Shown: positions 58,367 to 64,000 of the stretch, piece after piece
Numbering within the stretch: position 1 is the first letter of the stretch
Layout: each line of letters starts with the position of its first letter
NCBI GenBank assembly: GCA_037189645.1
Contig: JBBCIY010000011.1
Location: 90,972-154,971 of the forward strand
From: Taishania sp037189645
GTDB lineage: Bacteria > Bacteroidota > Bacteroidia > Flavobacteriales_D > Crocinitomicaceae
Direction: 5' to 3'
Length of the DNA: 64,000 nt
The notes under the pieces: model-generated
What the model saw: the letters and a program-made list of their open reading frames with translations, nothing else
Database searches by the model: none
Told to the model about the DNA's origin: nothing
Translations under genes and position numbers: made by a program

Positions 58367-59362
58367 TTATCGGAGAGCAACTTTCTGCCCTTTTTTCATC
58401 ACGTCTTGTGAAGAGGACAAATGATTTAATTTTATCAGGCTTTCTACTTTTATACCTTCCAATTGAGCGATTTCCAAAATGGTCAGGTCTTTCGTATATG
58501 TTTTAAAATCTTCTTTTCCTTTTGAGCGCTTCGGGTGAATGTTAACAATATCACCTGCCTTCAGGGAGGTATTCCCTTTTTTCACATCATTGTATTTGTG
58601 GATCTGGTTCAAGGTCATTCCGAATTCCTCCGCAATTTTATAATACGTGTCTCCTTTTCGGGCAATAACATATTTCACCCTGTTATCGTGCAATGACGTT
58701 TCTCTTGTTTTTCCCATGGTAACTTCCACTTCCTGCTTCTTCTGTGACTGCCTGGACTGTACAGGGGCCTTTTTTGATTCCGCTGCTTTTTCCGTTTCCC
58801 TGTTACTTTCCTTTTCTTTTTTGGTAAGCACATTGGATTGCTTTGCCGGGGAATTCATTGCCAGCCGGTCAAATTCATCGAGCTTCAGCGTCTCTATCAG
58901 CTCTATCAATAAATCAGGGTAACGGGGGTTTGTAGCATACCCCGCTGCTTTCAGTCCTTTGGACCATGCCTTGTAATCCGTGATTTCCAATGTAAACAAA
59001 TTGGCATACCGCTGGCGGGAAGTCAGAAACTCACTGTGATCGGCAAATGACTGTGCTGCATTGACGTATTTCCGGAAACATTCATTCTTTTTGTCGTCAT
59101 CTTTGTACATCGTAGCACCTTTCCAGTCATGGCACTTTATTCCGAAGTGATTGTTCGCCATGCGGGCCAGGTCAGAGTTGCCACTCCCCGACTCCAGGAT
59201 ACCTTGTGCCAGCGTAATGCTTGCGGGAATCTTATGATTGATCATGTTCTCCATTGCCGTACCGGACCAGGTATTGACATATTCTTCCCGTGTTATCTTT
59301 TTATTGGCTGCCTGTGCCGTAAATGCAAAAAGCAAGCCTGAGATGAGAACTACTTTTTTCAT
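58367..59362 (-). CDS. GH73 glucosaminidase-domain protein with two LysM domains
   Basis: A 331-residue exported peptidoglycan hydrolase. The frame can be extended to 59494, but the ATG at 59362 starts a proper signal peptide (MKKVVLISGLLFAFTAQA), so it is used. A mannosyl-glycoprotein endo-beta-N-acetylglucosaminidase (GH73) domain lies at about 20-160, with the catalytic Glu in QGILESGSGNS and HFGIKCH. After a Lys/Glu/Gln-rich linker two LysM domains follow (YVIARKGDTYYKIAEEFG and YTKDLTILEIAQLEG). It should cut glycan strands at N-acetylglucosamine. Confidence 0.92.
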   Translation of the reverse strand: MKKVVLISGLLFAFTAQAANKKITREEYVNTWSGTAMENMINHKIPASITLAQGILESGSGNSDLARMANNHFGIKCHDWKGATMYKDDDKKNECFRKYVNAAQSFADHSEFLTSRQRYANLFTLEITDYKAWSKGLKAAGYATNPRYPDLLIELIETLKLDEFDRLAMNSPAKQSNVLTKKEKESNRETEKAAESKKAPVQSRQSQKKQEVEVTMGKTRETSLHDNRVKYVIARKGDTYYKIAEEFGMTLNQIHKYNDVKKGNTSLKAGDIVNIHPKRSKGKEDFKTYTKDLTILEIAQLEGIKVESLIKLNHLSSSQDVMKKGQKVALR

Positions 59363-59542
59363 ATTTTTTGTGTTGTTGTTAACACCTATTACGAAGGTTT
59401 TCAACATTTGTTTCATAAATTGTTGAAAACTTTCATTTTTTTTCAGCCCGTACCGAAAAAAACAGGAATATCTTTTGAAATGATACTTAAACAATCTCCT
59501 ATCTGCCAGGCGACAATTATGAATTGTGAGTTATTGACCACC

Positions 59543-59572
59543 TTGCTGTTTTTCTTAAACTTTCTACCTTTA
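59543..59572 (+). promoter_or_regulatory. Promoter of the M42 peptidase gene
   Basis: TTG (59543-59545), exactly 19 nt, then TACCTTTA (59565-59572), one change from consensus. The leader to the ATG at 59592 is about 16 nt. Confidence 0.6.
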
Positions 59573-59591
59573 CCCCCAAAACACCACAGCG

Positions 59592-60644
59592 ATGATAGAC
59601 ATTCAGTTATTAAATGATATTTGCACAATTCCCGGTGCTCCCGGATTTGAACAACGGATCAGGGAACGTGTTATCCGGGAAGTAACTCCATTCGTAGATG
59701 AGCTGGACATTGACAACATGGGAAATGTGTATGCCATCCGGAAAGGAAAAGGAAACAAGCGGGTGATGGTCGGTGCCCACATGGACGAGATCGGGTTCAT
59801 TGTTACCCACATTGATGACAAAGGATTCGTTCGTTTTCACACGTTGGGAGGATTCGATCCCAAAACACTGACCGCACAGCGTGTTATTATTCATGGGAAA
59901 AAGGATATTGTGGGAGTAATGGCCTCCAAACCCATCCATGTCATGTCACAGGAAGAACGCAACAAGACTGCCAAACTCAGCGATTACTTCATTGATACAG
60001 GACTGAGTGCCGAAGAAGTCAAAGAGCTGGTTCAGGTCGGAAACAGCATCACACGGGAGCGTGAGTTCATCGAGATGGGTAATTGCGTCAACGGAAAATC
60101 CCTGGACAACCGTCTGGCTGTTTATATTTCCATCGAATTGCTGAAACAGCTGAAAGATCGTGAGCTTCCTTATGACCTGTATGTTGTTTTTACCGTACAG
60201 GAAGAAGTCGGGATCAGGGGTGCAAATGTAGCTACGCTGAAAATCAAACCTGACTTTGGATTCGGGCTCGATACAACCATTGCATTTGATTTGCCCGGTG
60301 CGGCTGCGCATGAAATGATTACCAGGCTGGGAGACGGCGCCGCAATCAAGATCATGGACGCCTCTGCAATCTGCGATTACCGCATGGTTGATTTTATGAA
60401 AAAGACTGCTGATAAAAACAACATCAAATGGCAACCTGAGATCCTGACTGCCGGAGGCACTGATACAGCAGGGATCCAGCGAATGACGGAAGGAGGTTCA
60501 ATTGCCGGGGCAGTTTCCATCCCGGCAAGGCATTTGCACCAGGTCATTGAAATGGCGCACAAAGAAGACATCACCGGAAGCATTGATCTCTTAAAAGCAT
60601 GCATCCTGGAGATCGACCAGTATGACTGGAACATCCGAAAATAG
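59592..60644 (+). CDS. M42 family metallopeptidase
   Basis: A 350-residue di-zinc aminopeptidase of the M42 (FrvX/PepA-like) family with the metal-ligand and catalytic motifs GAHMDEIGFIV, LDNRLAVYISI (bridging Asp), TVQEEVGIRGA (catalytic Glu pair) and a C-terminal ARHLHQVIEM His. It trims N-terminal residues from peptides in the cytoplasm and commonly forms large dodecamers. It has its own promoter and a bidirectional terminator. Confidence 0.94.
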   Translation: MIDIQLLNDICTIPGAPGFEQRIRERVIREVTPFVDELDIDNMGNVYAIRKGKGNKRVMVGAHMDEIGFIVTHIDDKGFVRFHTLGGFDPKTLTAQRVIIHGKKDIVGVMASKPIHVMSQEERNKTAKLSDYFIDTGLSAEEVKELVQVGNSITREREFIEMGNCVNGKSLDNRLAVYISIELLKQLKDRELPYDLYVVFTVQEEVGIRGANVATLKIKPDFGFGLDTTIAFDLPGAAAHEMITRLGDGAAIKIMDASAICDYRMVDFMKKTADKNNIKWQPEILTAGGTDTAGIQRMTEGGSIAGAVSIPARHLHQVIEMAHKEDITGSIDLLKACILEIDQYDWNIRK

Positions 60645-60649
60645 CATAC

Positions 60650-60690
60650 AAAAATCCCCCGCATCTGATGATTGACAACGGGGGATTTTT
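60650..60690. terminator. Bidirectional terminator
   Basis: AAAAATCCCCCG (60650-60661) and CGGGGGATTTTT (60679-60690) form a perfect 12-bp stem with A and T runs on the outer sides, directly between two convergent genes. Confidence 0.88.
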
Positions 60691-60693
60691 CAA

Positions 60694-60912
60694 TTAATCA
60701 AGATAACAATCTGTATCGTTGCTTTCCAATTCTACGCATTTAGAGGATGCTCTGAAAATAGTCATCGCTTTTACAATGTGCTTTTCAGTCTTACTTGACA
60801 AATAATACCCGTTATTGTCGTAATAGGTCGTAGTGCATTCGCATGAAAATTTCCTGCAGGAAGTCATCAGGAACAAAGCGCAGGCAATAAAGAAGAATAA
60901 TTTTCTGTTCAT
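60694..60912 (-). CDS. Small hypothetical lipoprotein
   Basis: A 72-residue lipoprotein (lipobox MTSC, Cys19). The mature 53 residues include FSCECTTTYYDNNGYYLSSKTE and four further Cys-region positions that might form a disulfide. No family recognised. A perfect -7 box (TACATTTG, minus strand, 60941-60948) lies 28 nt before the ATG, and it shares the bidirectional terminator with the M42 gene. Confidence 0.7.
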   Translation of the reverse strand: MNRKLFFFIACALFLMTSCRKFSCECTTTYYDNNGYYLSSKTEKHIVKAMTIFRASSKCVELESNDTDCYLD

Positions 60913-60940
60913 AATTATTTGGTTTATTTTTTAACTACCA

Positions 60941-60948
60941 CAAATGTA
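60941..60948 (-). promoter_or_regulatory. -7 box of the small lipoprotein gene
   Basis: Minus-strand TACATTTG is a perfect TAnnTTTG, giving a leader of about 25 nt. No matching -33 element was found. Confidence 0.45.
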
Positions 60949-61012
60949 GGACATTATTCCTCACAATTCCTTTTTCGCCCTCATTTTTTGACTACCGGGT
61001 TATTCCGGAAAC

Positions 61013-62773
61013 CTACGAATAGATTTTTTCTACCGATCCTTTGTACTTTTCAAGAATGATCTTTCTTTTCAGCTTCAATGTCGGGGTCAGCTCCCCTCCT
61101 TCTATACTCAGTTCAGCCGGTAACAATTCAATCTTTTTGACCTGTTCCCAATGTCCGAAACGTTTGTTGAATTCATTAATTTCCCTGTTGATACGGTCAA
61201 TGACTCTTTGATCTTCGATAATCTCCTGGTTACTGCTGTTTCTCAGGTCAAACCCTTTTCTCTCCGCCCAGTCCCTCACAAATGCAAAGTTCGGAACAAC
61301 AAGAGCTGCCGGGAACTTCTGACCTTCTCCGATCACCATTACCTGCTCAATAAAACGCGACTCTTTAAATGTGTTTTCCATGATCTGAGGAACAACAAAT
61401 TTACCTCCTGATGTTTTGAACATTTCTTTTTTACGGTCGGTTATTCTCAGGAATTTCCCTTCCACAAAATCGCCGATGTCACCAGTATGGAACCACCCTT
61501 CAGCATCAATCGTCTCTGCAGTTGCTTCCGGGTTCTTATAATATCCCATCATCACATTTGGTCCTTTCACGAGAATCTCGCCATCTTCCGCTATTTTTAC
61601 CTGTACACCATCAATCAACGGCCCTACCGTTCCGATCCTGATTCCGTTCTTCAGGCAATTCACAGAAACCACAGGAGATGTTTCCGTCAGACCATATCCT
61701 TCCAGCACTTTCACGCCAGCCGCCAGGAAGATACGCGCCAGACGGGGTTGCAGTGCAGCACTTCCGGAAGCGATGGCACGGACTTCTCCGCCCAAGGCTT
61801 CCTGCCATTTGGAAAAGATCAGCTTGCGGGCGATCCCCAGTTTAAAACGATACCATCCTGATTTTCCTTTCACATCGTATTCTTCGGCAAGAGCGACCGC
61901 CCAGAAAAACAATTTCCGCTTTATTCCCGTCAGCTCTTCCCCCTTCGCCATGATCTTGTCAAAAACTTTCTCCAGTAAGCGGGGAACAGCCGTAAAGACA
62001 TGCGGCTTCACCTCCCGGATATTGTCTCCGATCGTATCCATTGACTCTGCGAAATGAATGGAAGCTCCCAGGTGAATGTATAAATAATGCAGCATGCGCT
62101 CATAAATGTGGCAAACGGGAAGGAAAGTCAATACGCGTGAAAATTCGTCTGCGGGAATCCGTGGCTGACACGCCAATACATTCGACAATATATTATTGTG
62201 GGACAGCATTACTCCTTTCGGGTTCCCTGTTGTACCGGATGTATAGATGATGGTCACCAGGTCTGCGTTCTTTATGACAGCACTGCGTTTTTTCACTTCA
62301 TCCTCCGGTGTTTGCGAAGCATGCTCAGCAATCTCCTTCCAGTTCGGAGCTCCGTTCACAGGATCAAAGGTATAGGTCTTTTCCAACGTCGGGACTTCCG
62401 GCTGAATGTTCTCTATTTTCCGGAACAGTTCCTCTGTTCCGACAAAACACAGTTTAATTTCCGCATTGTTAAATATATACTTATAATCTGCCTCTGAGAT
62501 ATTCGGGTAAACGGGTACCATGATTGCCCCGATCTGCTGAATGGCAATATCCATTGTGTTCCATTCCACACGATTGGATGAAACTACAGCGATTTTATCT
62601 CCGGGATTAACGCCCAATGTGATCAGGCCCCGTGATATCTCCATTGCATCCTTCAGGAACTCAGCCGTAGATACTCCAATCCAATTCCCGTTTATTTTGG
62701 AAACAAACATTTTCGGATTTGGAAACTTTTCCAGCTGATTGTATGCCAGATCGAATAATCTCAATTCACTCAT
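61013..62773 (-). CDS. Long-chain fatty acid-CoA ligase (AMP-binding)
   Basis: A 586-residue acyl-CoA synthetase. The ATP-binding P-loop is YTSGTTGNPKGV, the A5 region GYGLTETSPVVS, and the A7/A8 region GWFHTGDIGDF with FLRITDRKKEMFKTSGGKFV. It activates long-chain fatty acids to acyl-CoA through an acyl-AMP. The frame extends to 62830, but the ATG at 62773 (MSELRLFDL) fits the family N-terminus; a promoter candidate at 62801-62830 lies inside the extension. No other fatty-acid gene is adjacent. Confidence 0.93.
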   Translation of the reverse strand: MSELRLFDLAYNQLEKFPNPKMFVSKINGNWIGVSTAEFLKDAMEISRGLITLGVNPGDKIAVVSSNRVEWNTMDIAIQQIGAIMVPVYPNISEADYKYIFNNAEIKLCFVGTEELFRKIENIQPEVPTLEKTYTFDPVNGAPNWKEIAEHASQTPEDEVKKRSAVIKNADLVTIIYTSGTTGNPKGVMLSHNNILSNVLACQPRIPADEFSRVLTFLPVCHIYERMLHYLYIHLGASIHFAESMDTIGDNIREVKPHVFTAVPRLLEKVFDKIMAKGEELTGIKRKLFFWAVALAEEYDVKGKSGWYRFKLGIARKLIFSKWQEALGGEVRAIASGSAALQPRLARIFLAAGVKVLEGYGLTETSPVVSVNCLKNGIRIGTVGPLIDGVQVKIAEDGEILVKGPNVMMGYYKNPEATAETIDAEGWFHTGDIGDFVEGKFLRITDRKKEMFKTSGGKFVVPQIMENTFKESRFIEQVMVIGEGQKFPAALVVPNFAFVRDWAERKGFDLRNSSNQEIIEDQRVIDRINREINEFNKRFGHWEQVKKIELLPAELSIEGGELTPTLKLKRKIILEKYKGSVEKIYS

Positions 62774-62800
62774 AGATTTTGTTTTTTTATGGTTTCCCAA

Positions 62801-62830
62801 CGAATATACAATTAATTTTGAGAAAAACAA
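62801..62830 (-). promoter_or_regulatory. Promoter of the acyl-CoA ligase gene
   Basis: On the minus strand TTG (complement of 62828-62830), a 19-nt spacer and TATATTCG (complement of 62801-62808), one change from TAnnTTTG. The leader to the ATG at 62773 is about 24 nt. Confidence 0.45.
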
Positions 62831-63058
62831 GCTGGAATTTCAAATTCCTTTTCTGACAGTGGGTAAACAGCCTGCTCCGACTTTAAAAATGTTCAGGCGG
62901 AAGTCCATTTTGATCATCCAAAGCCGTGTTTTAATTATTTAGAAGAAAATGAATCTGTAAAGAATAGCTAATGTGACAGGTAAAGCGTATTTTTACGAAA
63001 AAGTAACCTTACGTTCTGTGCTGAAGCAAAGCGTAAAAACACCAAATGGATCGAAAGT

Positions 63059-64000
63059 ATGAAGCATATTTACCTATTTATTTGCATGCTGTTTTTCTCG
63101 ATGAGTAACTCCTATTCCCAAGACCCATCGTTTACACAATTCTACTCAAATCCGATCTATTTGAACCCTGCATTTGCCGGTTCTCACGGATGCCCAAGAT
63201 TTGCAATGAATTACCGTAACCAATGGCCGAGCTTGTCAGGGAATTATGTGACTTATGCTGCTGCTTACGACCAGTACTTTAAAAACATCTCCGGAGGGAT
63301 CGGTGTGTTGGCAACACACGACATGACGGGACAGGGAACGATCCAGACCTCAATGCTGGGACTGATCTATTCCTACCACCTGAACCTGGGGAGGAAATTT
63401 TCCCTGATGTTCGGAGCAAGAGCTGCCTGGTACCAGAAGTTCCTGGACTGGGATAAGCTGACATTCGGAGACATGATCGACCCGAGAAGAGGATTTATCT
63501 ACCAGACAGGCGATGTGCCGCGTGGAGGAAGCCGCGGTTTCTTTGATGCTTCCGCAGGGATCGTCGGGTACAATGAAAACTTTTTCTTCGGAATAGCAGC
63601 ACATCACCTGAACATGCCCAATGAATCCATGATCGTGGGCAACAGCCCGCTTCCGATGCGTTTTACAGGACATGCCGGAGCAGAGATCAAGCTGGGAGGG
63701 AAATCCAAATATTCCAACACAACTTCGATCATGCCAAACGTGATCTACCAGTACCAGAACGGTTTCCAGGAGCTGAACGTGGGTACTTATATCAAGTACG
63801 GGATATTCACAGCCGGGGTCTGGTACAGGACAAGCGATGCGTTTATCACTACGATCGGGATCAACACGGGAATGTTCCGTCTGGGATACAGCTATGATGT
63901 TACTGTTTCGCAGCTGAACAACGGAGTTTCCGGCGGAGCGCACGAAGTGTCACTGGGACTGAACCTTGCCTGCAAGAAGAAGATCCCTCAGTTCAGAACC
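63059..64000 (+). CDS. PorP/SprF family type IX secretion membrane protein (partial, 3' end beyond window)
   Basis: An open frame from the ATG at 63059 to the window edge (314 residues). Signal peptide 1-20; then QDPSFTQFYSNPIYLNPAFAGSHG, the unmistakable PorP/SprF opening, followed by WPSLSGNYVTYAAAYDQY, a series of amphipathic strands and LGYSYDVTVSQL near the end, as in an outer-membrane barrel. PorP/SprF proteins take part in export or surface anchoring of T9SS cargo such as SprB, and their genes often sit directly downstream of giant adhesin genes; here the upstream neighbour is instead a divergent acyl-CoA ligase gene. Only a few residues are missing from the usual length of about 320-350. 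Confidence 0.93.
   Translation, partial: MKHIYLFICMLFFSMSNSYSQDPSFTQFYSNPIYLNPAFAGSHGCPRFAMNYRNQWPSLSGNYVTYAAAYDQYFKNISGGIGVLATHDMTGQGTIQTSMLGLIYSYHLNLGRKFSLMFGARAAWYQKFLDWDKLTFGDMIDPRRGFIYQTGDVPRGGSRGFFDASAGIVGYNENFFFGIAAHHLNMPNESMIVGNSPLPMRFTGHAGAEIKLGGKSKYSNTTSIMPNVIYQYQNGFQELNVGTYIKYGIFTAGVWYRTSDAFITTIGINTGMFRLGYSYDVTVSQLNNGVSGGAHEVSLGLNLACKKKIPQFRT

Noticed and set aside
59363..59494. N-terminal extension of the glucosaminidase
   Set aside because: The extension is basic and not conserved-looking, whereas the ATG at 59362 opens a standard signal peptide.
60990..61012. Hairpin CCGG...CCGG after the acyl-CoA ligase gene
   Set aside because: Stem of only 4 bp and no T run on the minus strand, so not called a terminator.
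63350..63943. 197-codon frame on the minus strand under the PorP/SprF gene
   Set aside because: Opposite-strand shadow of a well-recognised family member.
1..64000. tRNA, rRNA, riboswitch, CRISPR array, insertion sequence or prophage
   Set aside because: No tRNA cloverleaf, rRNA block, regular spacer-repeat array, transposase or phage gene was recognised; all sizeable frames fit ordinary chromosomal genes.

Overview
The window is a gene-dense stretch of a Bacteroidota chromosome, most likely class Flavobacteriia, order Flavobacteriales (a Crocinitomicaceae/Fluviicola-like organism would fit; that is inference from gene style, not a database match). The signs are two giant secreted proteins ending in the gliding-motility-type C-terminal (CHU_C) domain of type IX secretion, a PorP/SprF protein, a probable PorD (DUF4835) protein, a short primary sigma factor of 288 residues, DnaE with a built-in proofreading exonuclease, an HU-like/SPOR protein, DUF2911, TonB-type outer-membrane proteins, many lipoproteins, weak Shine-Dalgarno signals, and promoters of the Bacteroidota form TTG-N19/20-TAnnTTTG.

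Layout. 1-2404 (minus, cut by the left edge): a secreted beta-helix protein built from two ~451-residue copies of one unit. 2.7-6.1 kb: dienelactone hydrolase, AraC regulator plus D-2-hydroxyacid dehydrogenase, RDD membrane protein. 6.2-9.7 kb (minus operon): dCMP-deaminase-like protein, S41 protease, unrecognised membrane protein. 9.9-15.8 kb: a 56-residue Lys-rich protein, an outer-membrane receptor, a lipoprotein, a NUDIX hydrolase and a LytS/LytTR two-component pair. 16-19.1 kb: T9SS cargo with a C-type lectin domain. 19.2-24.5 kb: GAPDH, primary sigma factor, Deg protease, small membrane proteins. 24.6-31.9 kb: GH92 mannosidase, RlmH, universal stress protein, YidD, ArsR-like regulator, Prs and ribosomal protein L25. 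32-43.9 kb: DnaE, HU/SPOR protein, DUF proteins, a SUFU-family protein and a 1224-residue repeat-rich T9SS cargo. 44.2-56.8 kb: a run of housekeeping and envelope genes (dapA, lipoprotein, NrnA-like, two FKBP lipoproteins, M23 peptidase, bamD, rpoZ, coaBC, porD, recN, MltF-like, miaA). 56.9-64 kb: citrate synthase, GH73 glucosaminidase, M42 peptidase, small lipoprotein, long-chain acyl-CoA ligase and the start of a PorP/SprF gene cut by the right edge.

The window is mostly core genome. No rRNA, tRNA, CRISPR array, insertion sequence, phage or obvious genomic island was seen, and no gap between genes exceeds about 300 bp. The most unusual signals are non-coding: (i) a 28-bp palindromic element present in three intergenic sites (19130, 30289, 54237), and (ii) a class of genes whose TAnnTTTG promoter box lies only 3-6 nt from the ATG, implying leaderless or nearly leaderless mRNAs. 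In several of these the TTTG of the promoter creates a false TTG start. Several gene starts were moved downstream for this or for signal-peptide reasons; each is explained in its entry.
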